In this document: positions 7,902 to 15,503 of the stretch, one piece after another
How positions within the stretch are numbered: position 1 is the stretch's first letter
Layout: each line of letters begins with the position of its first letter
Program-made: the position numbers and the translations under genes
NCBI GenBank assembly: GCA_001917905.1
Contig: MNEX01000337.1
Location: forward strand, 1-33,725
Direction: 5' to 3'
DNA length: 33,725 bases
Origin: Acidobacteria bacterium 13_1_40CM_65_14
GTDB taxonomy: Bacteria; Acidobacteriota; Vicinamibacteria; Vicinamibacterales; CAVVIG01
The notes under the pieces: generated by a model
Databases searched by the model: none
Told to the model about the DNA's origin: nothing
Seen by the model: the letters and a program-made list of their open reading frames with translations, nothing else

Positions 7902-8411
7902 ATGAAGATGACCGAACTGTTCCGCGCGCAACTCGATCAGGAGGCGGACCGCACACGCCGGGCGCTCGAGCGCGTGCCCGAAGGGCATGATGACTGGAAG
8001 CCGCACGACAAATCGATGCCGTTCGGCCGTCTCGCCATGCTCGTCGCGAGAATGCCGTCCTGGCTCGCGCTGATCATCAACCGCGACGAGCTGGATCTGA
8101 ATCCGCCGGGCGGGTCGAACATCGACCAGCGTCCGCTGCGCAACAGCCGCGAGTTGGTTCAGGCGATGGACGAGGGCGTCACGCAGGCGCGCGACGCGCT
8201 CGCGAAGACCACCGATGAACAGTTGATGAAGCCATGGCGGCTGCTCGTCGCCGGCCGCGTCGTGAGCGAGCAACCGCGCCACGTCGCCGTGCGTGACACG
8301 TTCACGCACCTGGCGCATCATCGCGGACAGTTGACGGTCTATCTGCGTTTGAACGATGTGCCCGTGCCGGCGATCTACGGGCCGTCAGCCGACGACCAGC
8401 GTTTTGCCTGA
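7902..8411 (+). CDS. DinB-family protein (DinB/YfiT four-helix bundle)
   Basis: A 169-residue predicted four-helix-bundle protein of the DinB/YfiT superfamily, whose members are metal-binding, often thiol-dependent or DNA-damage-induced enzymes. The diagnostic C-terminal THLAHHRGQLTVYLRL with the HxxxH pair is present, followed by PVPAIYGPSADD, typical of this subfamily. In the second helix the usual first metal-ligand histidine position is methionine (LAMLVARMPSW), so the metal triad looks incomplete; this appears to be a subfamily trait rather than damage. Start: ATG 7902 or the in-frame ATG 7908. CAGAAT immediately before 7902 would place a leaderless start at 7908. Function unknown. Confidence 0.88.
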   Translation: MKMTELFRAQLDQEADRTRRALERVPEGHDDWKPHDKSMPFGRLAMLVARMPSWLALIINRDELDLNPPGGSNIDQRPLRNSRELVQAMDEGVTQARDALAKTTDEQLMKPWRLLVAGRVVSEQPRHVAVRDTFTHLAHHRGQLTVYLRLNDVPVPAIYGPSADDQRFA

Positions 8412-8507
8412 GATTGCAGATGGCTGAGTGCAGATTGCTGAGTGATCGCTCATTCAATCATCGAATCTTCAATCAATCCGCATTCCGCAATCCTCAATCC
8501 GCAATGA
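8412..8507. repeat. 7-bp-unit palindromic repeat (ATTGCAG/ATCCGCA) between convergent genes
   Basis: The left part reads in heptamers (ATTGCAG, ATGGCTG, AGTGCAG, ATTGCTG) and the right part in complementary-type heptamers (ATCCGCA, TTCCGCA, ATCCTCA, ATCCGCA). It fills the space between the DinB stop and the ADOP stop, so it could form a bidirectional 3'-end hairpin in RNA. No long T-run is seen. Confidence 0.75.
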
Positions 8508-8508
8508 C

Positions 8509-10983
8509 TCATTCGTACCGAAGCGCCACCATCGGATCGATCCGCGTCGCGCGACGCGCAGGCAGGTAGCTCGCGCCGAGCGCGGCGACCGCGAGCAGCG
8601 CCGGCACCGCCACGAACGTCACGACGTCGGTCGGACTCACGTCGAAGAGCATGCTCGCGATGAGGCGTGAGGCGGCGAACGACGCAATGAGGCCGCATGC
8701 CACGCCCATCATCGTCAACCGCAGTCCCTGCACCACGACGAGCCGCAGCACGTCGGCGCGGCTGGCGCCGAGCGCCATGCGGATGCCGAGCTCGCGCCGG
8801 CGCTGACTGACCGAGTACGCCATCACGCCGTAGATGCCGATGACCGCGAGCACGAGCGAGAGGCCGGCAAACACGGCGAGCAGCGACGCGCCCATGCGGG
8901 GCGCCCACAGCGACTGATCGAAGATTTCCGTCAGCGTGAAGACGCCGGTGAGCGGCAGATTGCGATCGAGCTGCTGCACTTCGCCGCGCACCGTGCCGAG
9001 CACCGCTTCGGGCCGCGCCGCCTTCACGAACAGCGACACCTGCGGCTGATACACCTGCGTCGTCGCCTGATAGATGTACGGCGTCGGCTCCTCGCCGATG
9101 AAGTTGTACTTGCTGTCCTTCGCGATGCCGACCACCTGATTGAAGTTCTGCTGCCCGAAAAACTTGAAGCGCCTGCCCATCGCATCCTGATCGGGCCAGA
9201 AGCGCTTCGCCATCGTCTCGTTGATGACGACGGAGGTCGGGGTGTTGGGTTGATCGATGTCGGATAACGCGCGGCCGCGCAGCAGGGGGATGCCGAGCGT
9301 CTCGAGGTAATGCGAGCTGCCGACGGTGATCTGCACCAGCTTCCCGGCGCGTCGATCGGAGGCGTCCTGCCCTTCCAGAAACACGGTCCGCGCGAAGCCG
9401 CCGGCGAAGAGCGGCACGGTGCTGCCGAGCGCTGCGGCCGTGACTCCCGGCACCGACCCGGCTCGCTCGAGCACGCGCTGCTGGAACTGACGGCCGCGCT
9501 CCTCGGTATAGCCCTGCGCGCCGAGGTCGAAGGACATCACCGCCAGATGGTCGGCGTCGAATCCAGGATTGATGCGCTGCGCATTCTGCAGACTTCGCAG
9601 GAAGAGGCCGGCGCCAATCAGCGCGACGAGCGACAGCGCAATCTGCGCCGCGACCAGCATGTTGCGCAAGCTGAACATGCGGTTCGCTCCGGCTGGCGCG
9701 CCGGTCTTCTCCTTCAGTTCGACGACGAGATCCGGTCGCGACGCTTGAACCGCCGGCGCCAGACCGAACACGATGCCCGTGACGAACGAGACGCCGATCG
9801 TGAACAGCAGCACGCGCACATCGGGATGCAGATCGACGGCGTCGGCCTGCAGGAACGGCGGCCGGAACGACCACAGCAGGCCCTGCGCCCAGTACGCGAG
9901 CAGCAGTCCGCCGGCGCCGCCGATGAGCGCGAGCAGCGTCCCTTCGGTCAACAACTGCATGATGAGACGGCCGCGGCTCGCGCCGAGCGACAAGCGGACC
10001 GCGATCTCCTTTTGACGCACGGCCGCGCGCGCGAGCAGCAGGTTCGCCACGTTCGCGCACGCGATGAGCAGGACGAGCCCGACGATGGTCATCAGCAGGC
10101 CGCCGGCCATGACGATGTTGTTGCGGAAGCCGGGATTGATGGTGGCCTGCGCGAGCGGCACGATCGTGACACCGCGGCCGCCGTTCTCGTTCGGATATTC
10201 CTGGGCAAGCTGCCGCGCGATGGTCTTCAGGTTCGCTTCGGCCTGCTGCACGGTCACCCCAGGCTTCAGACGGCCGGTCACATTGAAGATGAGGCCGCGT
10301 CGCTGATTCGGGGCAATCAGCTCGCCGAAAAATCCATTCGTCGTCACCGGATAGGTCATGTACGGCACCCACAACGCGGGCGCGCCGATCGCGTTGGTGC
10401 CCTTGAATCCTTTCGGCATGACGCCGATGACGGCGAACGACTGGCCGTTGACGGTCATCGTGCGGCCGACAACCGACGGCTCGCCGCCAAAGCGCTTCTG
10501 CCACTCGCCGTAGCCGAGCACGGCGACGAGGCGCTCGCCAGGATTTCTGTCATCGTCGGTCGTGAAGGTGCGGCCGATGGCCGGCTTCGCGCCGAGCAGC
10601 GAGAAATAGTTCCCGGTCGCGATTTCGCCAAACACCTGCTGTGGCTCGCCGCCGTTGACGGCGATGTTGAGCGGGATGCCCTGATGCGCGGCAAGGCCCG
10701 TGAACACTTCGTTCTTGTCGCGGAGATCCTTGTAGTTCATCGGCGACAGCTGCAGGAATCCGAGCTGGCCGCCCTGATTCCGCTCGTCGGTGGTCCACAC
10801 GCTGACCAGCTGCGACGGATCCTCGACCGGCAGCGGATTGAGGAGGACGGCGTTGATCAGCGTGAAGATGGTCGTGTTCGCGCCGATGCCGAGTGCCAGC
10901 GACAGCGCCGCGATGACCGTGAATCCCGGCGCCTTGGCGAGCAAGCGCGCGCCGTACTTCAAATCCTGCAGAAATGTAGCCAT
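8509..10983 (-). CDS. ADOP-type (acidobacterial duplicated orphan permease) MacB/FtsX permease
   Basis: An 824-residue inner-membrane protein with two MacB-FtsX halves, the layout of the ADOP family. N-terminal TM about 20-42 (GFTVIAALSLALGIGANTTIF) is followed by a MacB_PCD periplasmic domain (VFGEIATGNYFSLLGAKPAIGRTF), three TM segments with RQKEIAVRLSLGASRGRL, then a second TM anchor (about 425-445), a second periplasmic domain (HYLETLGIPLLRGRAL) and three final TM segments with RRRELGIRMALGASRADVLR. It ends in the family-typical PARRATRIDPMVALRYE. No ATPase partner is adjacent, hence 'orphan'. Such permeases are thought to serve efflux or lipoprotein/peptide transport; the substrate is unknown. 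The start ATG 10983 lies 6 bases after TAAGAT and is preferred over GTG 10986. Confidence 0.95.
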   Translation of the reverse strand: MATFLQDLKYGARLLAKAPGFTVIAALSLALGIGANTTIFTLINAVLLNPLPVEDPSQLVSVWTTDERNQGGQLGFLQLSPMNYKDLRDKNEVFTGLAAHQGIPLNIAVNGGEPQQVFGEIATGNYFSLLGAKPAIGRTFTTDDDRNPGERLVAVLGYGEWQKRFGGEPSVVGRTMTVNGQSFAVIGVMPKGFKGTNAIGAPALWVPYMTYPVTTNGFFGELIAPNQRRGLIFNVTGRLKPGVTVQQAEANLKTIARQLAQEYPNENGGRGVTIVPLAQATINPGFRNNIVMAGGLLMTIVGLVLLIACANVANLLLARAAVRQKEIAVRLSLGASRGRLIMQLLTEGTLLALIGGAGGLLLAYWAQGLLWSFRPPFLQADAVDLHPDVRVLLFTIGVSFVTGIVFGLAPAVQASRPDLVVELKEKTGAPAGANRMFSLRNMLVAAQIALSLVALIGAGLFLRSLQNAQRINPGFDADHLAVMSFDLGAQGYTEERGRQFQQRVLERAGSVPGVTAAALGSTVPLFAGGFARTVFLEGQDASDRRAGKLVQITVGSSHYLETLGIPLLRGRALSDIDQPNTPTSVVINETMAKRFWPDQDAMGRRFKFFGQQNFNQVVGIAKDSKYNFIGEEPTPYIYQATTQVYQPQVSLFVKAARPEAVLGTVRGEVQQLDRNLPLTGVFTLTEIFDQSLWAPRMGASLLAVFAGLSLVLAVIGIYGVMAYSVSQRRRELGIRMALGASRADVLRLVVVQGLRLTMMGVACGLIASFAASRLIASMLFDVSPTDVVTFVAVPALLAVAALGASYLPARRATRIDPMVALRYE

Positions 10984-10989
10984 CACCCC

Positions 10990-10995
10990 ATCTTA
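10990..10995 (-). promoter_or_regulatory. Putative -10 of a leaderless promoter (ADOP permease)
   Basis: TAAGAT on the minus strand, 6 bases before ATG 10983, with no Shine-Dalgarno sequence. Confidence 0.5.
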
Positions 10996-10998
10996 GAC

Positions 10999-11046
10999 GG
11001 TGTCAGACGTGTCAGAGGTGTCTGACACGTGTCTGACACCTCTGAC
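10999..11046. repeat. GTGTCAGAC palindrome, copy 2
   Basis: Outer arms GGTGTCAGAC (10999-11008) and GTCTGACACC (11031-11040) enclose an inner hairpin GTGTCAG (11009-11015) with CTGACAC (11022-11028), loop AGGTGT. It lies between divergent promoters, so it cannot be a terminator for either gene. It shares its unit with the element at 6539-6573. Confidence 0.85.
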
Positions 11047-11085
11047 CCACCCGTTCGTGTAGGCCGACTGGTTTTCCACCCGTCG

Positions 11086-11091
11086 TATGAT
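11086..11091 (+). promoter_or_regulatory. Putative -10 of a leaderless promoter (ABC exporter)
   Basis: TATGAT ends 5 bases before GTG 11097. It is the main reason for choosing GTG 11097 over the internal ATG 11169, which has no ribosome-binding site either. Confidence 0.5.
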
Positions 11092-11096
11092 GTGGC

Positions 11097-12998
11097 GTGG
11101 CTCATCCCGAACGCACACCGCGTGCACCAGCATCTGGTGGGGTCCCGCTCAAGCCGGACGCCACCACCATGAAGAAAAAGGCGTTCACGGCGGGCGCGTG
11201 GGAAGAAGCGCGCGGCCTCATCTGGACGCATCGTAAGCGTCTCGCGCTCGGTCTCGGCCTGATGATCGTCAACCGGCTCGCCGGCCTCGTGCTGCCGACG
11301 ACGACCAAGTACTTCGTCGACGACGTCATCGGCAAGGGACAGTGGGACCTGCTGCCGCGGCTCGCGATGGCGGCGGGTGCGGCCACGGTCGTCGACGCCG
11401 GGACGGCGTTCGCGAACTCGCAGGTGCTCGGCGTCGCCGCGCAGCGCGCCATCACCGAGATGAGAAAGGAGGTCGAGGCGCACGTCATGCGCCTGCCGAT
11501 CGCCTACTTCGATTCGACCAAGAGCGGCATCCTCATCTCCCGCATCATGACCGACGCCGAAGGCGTCCGGAATCTGGTCGGCACCGGCCTCGTGCAGTTG
11601 ACCGGATCGATCCTGACGGCGGTCATGGCGCTGTGCGTGCTGCTGTATCTCAACTGGCGCCTGACGACTGTCACCATCCTGCTCCTCGGTGCGTTCGGCG
11701 GGGGCATGGCCAACGCCTTCAAGCGCCTGCGCCCGCTGTTCCGCGAGCGCGGGCAGATCAACGCCGAAGTGACCGGCCGTCTCGCCGAGACACTCGGCGG
11801 CGTCCGCATCGTGAAATCCTACACGGCCGAAAAGCGCGAAGAGCTCGTGTTCGCGAAGGGCGCGCACCGCCTGTTCCGCAACGTCGCCAAGTCGCTCACC
11901 GGCGTGTCGGCGGTGACGGCGCTGTCGTCGGTGATCATCGGCGCGATCGGCCTCGCCATGATGCTCATCGGCGGCCACTCGATTCGCACCGGCGCGATGA
12001 CGGTCGGCGATCTCTTCATGTACCTCGCGTTCACGGCGCTGATGACGATGCCGGTCATCCAGCTCGCGTCGATCGGCACACAGCTCAGCGAAGCGTTCGC
12101 GGGCCTCGATCGCATCCGCGAGATCCGCAGGATGGCGACCGAGGATCAGGAGGACGAGTTGCGCGCCCCGCTGCCCGACGTCCGCGGCGACGTCGTGTTC
12201 GAGGATGTCACGTTCGAGTACAACACGGGCGTGCCGGTCTTGAAGCACGTGTCGTTCCGCGCGCCGGCCGGATCGACGACGGCGCTTGTCGGATCGAGCG
12301 GATCGGGCAAGAGCACGCTCATCAGCCTGGTGATGACCTTCAATCGGCCGCTGTCGGGACAGGTGCTCGTGGACGGCCACGACCTGACGACCATCAAGCT
12401 GCGCGACTACCGCGGCCATCTCGGCGTCGTCCTGCAGGACAACTTCCTCTTCGACGGGTCGATCGCCGCGAACATCGCGTACGCCAAGCCGCATGCGACA
12501 CGCGACGAGATCAAGGCGGTGAGCCGCATCGCGCACTGCGACGAGTTCATCGAGTCGTTCGAGCAACAGTACGACACCATCGTCGGCGAGCGCGGCGTCC
12601 GCCTGTCGGGCGGCCAGCGGCAGCGCGTCTCGATCGCGCGCGCGATTCTGGCCGACCCGCGCATCCTCATCCTCGACGAGGCGACGTCGAGCCTCGACAG
12701 CGAGAGCGAGGCGATGATTCAGGACGGCTTGAAATCGTTGCGCAAGGGGCGAACGACGTTCGTCATCGCACACCGGCTCTCGACGATTCAGAGCGCGGAT
12801 CAGATTCTCGTGCTCGAGCACGGAGAAATCGTCGAACGCGGCACGCACGAGGAGCTGCTCGCCAAGGTCGGGCGGTATCGTCAGCTCTACGACAAGCAGT
12901 ACCGCTTCGAGAAGGATCGCTTCATCAATCCGGGCGAGGATTTCACGCCAGAGCCGGAGAAGGTGGTGGCCGCGGCGCGTGTCAGCAACACGCTCTGA
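11097..12998 (+). CDS. ABC exporter, fused permease-ATPase (MsbA/lipid A-export type)
   Basis: A 633-residue half-transporter that would dimerise in the inner membrane. Residues about 45-345 form the type-1 exporter TM domain (six TM segments, starting RLALGLGLMIVNRLAGLVLP; coupling region EVEAHVMRLPIAYFDSTKSG). Residues about 365-600 form the ATPase: Walker A GSSGSGKST near 398-406, Q-loop VVLQDNFLFDG, signature LSGGQ near 503, Walker B ILILDE near 523-528, and H-loop VIAHRLST. MsbA-like members flip lipids or export drugs or peptides; the substrate is not determinable. The first 24 residues (including SGGVPLKPDATT) are encoded by an inverted-repeat element and are probably dispensable; translation may instead begin at ATG 11169 (MKKKAF). 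Confidence 0.94.
   Translation: MAHPERTPRAPASGGVPLKPDATTMKKKAFTAGAWEEARGLIWTHRKRLALGLGLMIVNRLAGLVLPTTTKYFVDDVIGKGQWDLLPRLAMAAGAATVVDAGTAFANSQVLGVAAQRAITEMRKEVEAHVMRLPIAYFDSTKSGILISRIMTDAEGVRNLVGTGLVQLTGSILTAVMALCVLLYLNWRLTTVTILLLGAFGGGMANAFKRLRPLFRERGQINAEVTGRLAETLGGVRIVKSYTAEKREELVFAKGAHRLFRNVAKSLTGVSAVTALSSVIIGAIGLAMMLIGGHSIRTGAMTVGDLFMYLAFTALMTMPVIQLASIGTQLSEAFAGLDRIREIRRMATEDQEDELRAPLPDVRGDVVFEDVTFEYNTGVPVLKHVSFRAPAGSTTALVGSSGSGKSTLISLVMTFNRPLSGQVLVDGHDLTTIKLRDYRGHLGVVLQDNFLFDGSIAANIAYAKPHATRDEIKAVSRIAHCDEFIESFEQQYDTIVGERGVRLSGGQRQRVSIARAILADPRILILDEATSSLDSESEAMIQDGLKSLRKGRTTFVIAHRLSTIQSADQILVLEHGEIVERGTHEELLAKVGRYRQLYDKQYRFEKDRFINPGEDFTPEPEKVVAAARVSNTL
11136..11165. repeat. REP-like inverted repeat within the exporter 5' region
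   Basis: GGTGGGGTCC (11136-11145) and GGACGCCACC (11156-11165) form an imperfect 10-bp stem (9 of 10 pairs) with a 10-base loop. It is read as PLKPDATT-type peptide. From memory this motif is frequent at ORF ends in Vicinamibacteria-type genomes; I cannot check that here. Confidence 0.6.
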
Positions 12999-13044
12999 TC
13001 GCGACGATCAACGCAGAGTCCAGAGCACTATTGGGGAGGCGATG

Positions 13045-13293
13045 ATGTTTTTCAGAAAACTCCGCTGCTCGTTCTGTCGCAGGGACAACTCGCAGGTTGC
13101 CAAGCTCGTCGCCGGACCGCGAGTCTACATTTGCGATCGCTGCGCCTACGAGACGATCCGCATCATGGAAAACACGCCGCCCGCCGATCCGTCGACGGCC
13201 GGGCACTCGAAGGTCAGGGCGCGTTTGTTCCGAGGATGGAACCCATCGGCCACCCAGTTGCAGACGGCTTATCGTTCAACCGCACTGACGTAG
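13045..13293 (+). CDS. Stand-alone ClpX-type C4 zinc-finger small protein
   Basis: An 82-residue protein whose residues about 5-40 match the zinc-binding domain of ClpX: CSFCRR, then KLVAGPRVYICDRCAYETI, giving C-x2-C...C-x2-C with the typical AGP.VYIC core. In ClpX this domain dimerises and recruits substrates and adaptors to the ClpXP protease. Here no AAA+ domain follows; the C-terminus (41-82) is short and basic (KVRARLFRGW). It may act as an adaptor, a competitor for ClpX docking, or an unrelated zinc-finger regulator; this is inference. Start: GGGGAGG at 13033-13039 is 5 bases before ATG 13045 and only 2 before ATG 13042, so 13045 is preferred. It lies 46 bases after the ABC exporter on the same strand. 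Confidence 0.85.
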   Translation: MFFRKLRCSFCRRDNSQVAKLVAGPRVYICDRCAYETIRIMENTPPADPSTAGHSKVRARLFRGWNPSATQLQTAYRSTALT

Positions 13294-13318
13294 CGATCCG
13301 GCCAGTCGACCCGCATGA

Positions 13319-13351
13319 AAAAGAAAATGGCGCGCAGATACCGCGCGCCAT
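13319..13351 (-). terminator. Rho-independent terminator for the minus-strand secreted protein
   Basis: On the minus strand ATGGCGCGC (13351-13343), a 7-base loop and GCGCGCCAT (13335-13327) form a perfect 9-bp stem, followed by TTTTCTTTTT. It sits about 90 bases past the stop at 13444, after the heptamer repeat. On the plus strand the T-run is missing. Confidence 0.8.
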
Positions 13352-13435
13352 CCAACGACTAATGACTACCGACTACCGACCAACGACCAACGACGAACGA
13401 CCAACGACTAACGACCAACGACCAACGACCAACGA
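13352..13435. repeat. Tandem array of 12 degenerate heptamers (consensus CCAACGA)
   Basis: Exactly twelve 7-base units run without a slip: CCAACGA, CTAATGA, CTACCGA (twice), CCAACGA (twice), CGAACGA, CCAACGA, CTAACGA, CCAACGA (three times). It lies between convergent genes and inside the 3' untranslated region of the minus-strand gene, before its terminator. There is no opposing arm here. Confidence 0.9.
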
Positions 13436-13443
13436 CGACCGGA

Positions 13444-13815
13444 CTATTGTCCTGAGCCGCTCGCGATCACATTGACCTGCTGGCGCACTGACGCGCGCGC
13501 CGAGCCGCCAGGTCCGATCAACGTCGCCTTCACCTCGTAGGTGCCCGGCGGCAGGCTGCGGAACTCGAACGTGTTGGTCCGCGCCGCGCGCTCGCCGTCG
13601 AGTTGGATTTCGCTGCTGCGATAGAATTCCGGAGACTCCGCAACGATTTCGACGGCGCGATTCTGCGCATCCGCTTCGATCTGCGCGCGCACGATAAGAT
13701 TCGCCGGCGCAAACGACACCGACGGTGAAACTTTCAGGGTCATCCGCTCGCCCGCGCCGAGCGGCAGCGCGGAGGTCAGGAGAAGAACGCCAAAGAGAAT
13801 CGCTTGCAGCTTCAT
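13444..13815 (-). CDS. Small secreted beta-sandwich protein of unknown function
   Basis: A 123-residue protein with a signal peptide (MKLQAILFGVLLLTSALPLGAG) and a mature part of about 100 residues predicted as an Ig-like or carboxypeptidase-regulatory-like beta-sandwich (NLIVRAQIEADAQNRAVEIV, then FEFRSLPPGTYEVKATLIGP, then ASVRQQVNVIA). The LPPGTYEVKA strand is typical of such folds. No catalytic motif is visible. The start at 13815 is chosen because an upstream start would add 38 low-complexity residues before the signal peptide. No ribosome-binding site is obvious. It is probably a monocistronic gene with its own terminator at 13319-13351. Family not recognised. Confidence 0.75.
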   Translation of the reverse strand: MKLQAILFGVLLLTSALPLGAGERMTLKVSPSVSFAPANLIVRAQIEADAQNRAVEIVAESPEFYRSSEIQLDGERAARTNTFEFRSLPPGTYEVKATLIGPGGSARASVRQQVNVIASGSGQ

Positions 13816-13991
13816 CGCGTCACCGTCGCAACTCGCGTCGCCTGAATTCTCGCCGGAGAAACCCGACGTCCGGCCCGTTTTGCCGCCCCCTGCGGCAGGT
13901 ATTTCCCGATTGTGCAAGTCACACGCCATAAGTCAGCGTCAGGAAAAAGGCGCACCTTGAGGTACGCTGAACGTCTCGGAGGGACCTACGC

Positions 13992-15407
13992 ATGGGCCAG
14001 CGCGCGCGTTTTGTCGTTGCTCTACCGTTTCTGGTGCTTGCCGTTACCACTGTTCTGGCGCAGCCCCCTCATACCGATGGCGCGCACGGCGGGGGCACGA
14101 ACGGCTCACAGTGGATCCATCAATATCGGGAGCCCGCGGCGCGGTTGATCGGCGAAGCGATGGGTAGCACGTTCGCCTGGCAGCGGTTGTCGGTCCTGAC
14201 CGACACGATCGGGAACCGTCTCAGCGGCACGCCGGCGCTCGAACGCGCGATCCAGTGGGCGGCGGAGGAAATGAAGCGCGATGGTCTGGAAAACGTACAC
14301 ACCGAGCGTGTCATGGTGCCGAAGTGGGTGCGCGGCTCGGAGAGCGCCGAGATGGTCGAGCCGGCGCGGCATCCGATGGTGATGCTCGGTCTCGGTGACA
14401 GCGTCGCCACGCCAGCCGACGGCATTCAGGCGGACGTCCTCACCCTCCACAACTTCGAGGAGCTCGATAGCAAGGCATCGCAGGTGCGCGGCAAGATCGT
14501 GCTCTTCAACGTGCCGTTCACGACCTACGGCGAGACGGTGCGATTCCGATCCGGCGGGCCGTCGCGCGCCGCGCGCTATGGCGCCGTCGCGATGCTGATT
14601 CGATCAGTCGGTCAGGAGGGGCTGCGCACGCCGCACACCGGCGCGCTGCAGTACGCGCCGGACGCGCCGAAGATTCCGGCCGCCGCCATCACCACCGAGG
14701 ACGCCGATCGCATTCAGCGCCTGGCCGATCGCGGCAGTCGCATCGTCGTCCGCCTGAAGATGGAGGCGCACTTCGAGCCCGACGCCGAATCGGCGAACGT
14801 GGTCGGCGAGATCCGGGGACGCGAAAAGCCCGAAGAGATCGTCGTCGTGAGCGGTCACCTCGATTCGTGGGACGTCGGCGCCGGCGCGACCGACGATGGC
14901 GGCGGGTGTGTGGTGACGTGGGAAGCGCTGCGCCTCATGAAGAAGCTGAATCTGCGTCCGCGGCGGACCGTGCGCGTGGTGCTGTGGACCAACGAGGAGA
15001 ACGGCGGGCGCGGCGGCCTTGCGTATCGCGATCAGCATCGGGCGGAGCTGGCCAGGCACGTGATGATGCTCGAGTCCGACGGCGGCGTGTTCCGGCCGCT
15101 CGGCTTCGGCTTCACGGGCAACGAAACGGGACGGCAGACGGTCAGGGTGATTGCGACGTTGCTGACCGGCATCGCGGCGGATCAAATCAATGCCGGCGGC
15201 GGCGGTGCGGACATCGGTCCGAGCGTGACGGAAGGTCACATCCCCGCGATGTCGCTCGACGTCGACGGGTCAAAGTACTTCCTCATCCATCACACGCCGG
15301 CCGATACCATCGACAAGATCGATCCGGTCGAGATGGCCAAGTGCGCGGCCGCCCTCGCCGTCATGGCGTACGTCGTCGCCGATTTACCGCAGGGGCTCGG
15401 TCAGTAG
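13992..15407 (+). CDS. Secreted M28-family metallopeptidase (carboxypeptidase Q-like)
   Basis: A 471-residue secreted di-zinc aminopeptidase or carboxypeptidase of MEROPS family M28. Residues 1-23 are a signal peptide ending LAQ. Residues about 120-255 correspond to an inserted PA-like domain (VRGKIVLFNVPFTTYGETV). The catalytic domain carries the expected ligands: H289 (SGHLDSW), D301 (GATDDGGG), catalytic/ligand E335-E336 (NEENGG), D363 region (LESDGG) and H434 (HHTPADT). The organisation matches human plasma glutamate carboxypeptidase (CPQ)-type peptidases that release C- or N-terminal residues from small peptides. The start ATG 13992 follows GGAGGG at 8 bases, one of the few good Shine-Dalgarno sequences in the window. 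The gene is divergent from the small secreted protein. Confidence 0.94.
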   Translation: MGQRARFVVALPFLVLAVTTVLAQPPHTDGAHGGGTNGSQWIHQYREPAARLIGEAMGSTFAWQRLSVLTDTIGNRLSGTPALERAIQWAAEEMKRDGLENVHTERVMVPKWVRGSESAEMVEPARHPMVMLGLGDSVATPADGIQADVLTLHNFEELDSKASQVRGKIVLFNVPFTTYGETVRFRSGGPSRAARYGAVAMLIRSVGQEGLRTPHTGALQYAPDAPKIPAAAITTEDADRIQRLADRGSRIVVRLKMEAHFEPDAESANVVGEIRGREKPEEIVVVSGHLDSWDVGAGATDDGGGCVVTWEALRLMKKLNLRPRRTVRVVLWTNEENGGRGGLAYRDQHRAELARHVMMLESDGGVFRPLGFGFTGNETGRQTVRVIATLLTGIAADQINAGGGGADIGPSVTEGHIPAMSLDVDGSKYFLIHHTPADTIDKIDPVEMAKCAAALAVMAYVVADLPQGLGQ

Positions 15408-15425
15408 CGTCGCGTACCAGTCTTG

Positions 15426-15489
15426 TTTCGTGGTTTCGTGGTTTCGTGGTTTCGTGGTTTCGTGGTTTCGTGGTTTCGTGGTTTCGTGG
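15426..15489. repeat. Eight perfect copies of the octamer TTTCGTGG
   Basis: An uninterrupted 64-bp array of identical 8-mers fills the gap between the M28 stop and the -10 box at 15492 of the following gene. The same octamer occurs five times, inverted, at 31203-31242. The array is homogeneous, unlike other repeats here, so it looks recently expanded. Confidence 0.97.
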
Positions 15490-15491
15490 CC

Positions 15492-15497
15492 TATACT
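15492..15497 (+). promoter_or_regulatory. Putative -10 of a leaderless promoter (SurA-like/DsbA lipoprotein)
   Basis: TATACT ends 6 bases before ATG 15504. Any -35 sequence falls inside the octamer array 15426-15489. Confidence 0.6.
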
Positions 15498-15503
15498 TTG
15501 ATC

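Noticed and set aside
8221-8370. Damaged DinB active site
   Set aside because: The missing first histidine looks like a subfamily feature, since the surrounding MPSWLALIINRDELDLN pattern is otherwise intact.
6774-8411. 545-codon frame running from the HAD gene through to DinB
   Set aside because: Only its last 169 codons (DinB) are protein-like; the front is an out-of-frame reading of HAD and of intergenic repeats.
10983-12848. 621-codon open frame on the minus strand opposite the ABC exporter, and similar long antisense frames (2564-4090, 9310-11025, 23803-25224)
   Set aside because: They are mirror frames of strong protein-coding genes in ~65% GC DNA: Arg/His/Asp-rich, no domains, no start signals.
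13352-13435. CRISPR array
   Set aside because: Units are 7 bp and contiguous with no spacers, and no cas genes are nearby. The octamer array at 15426-15489 is rejected for the same reason.
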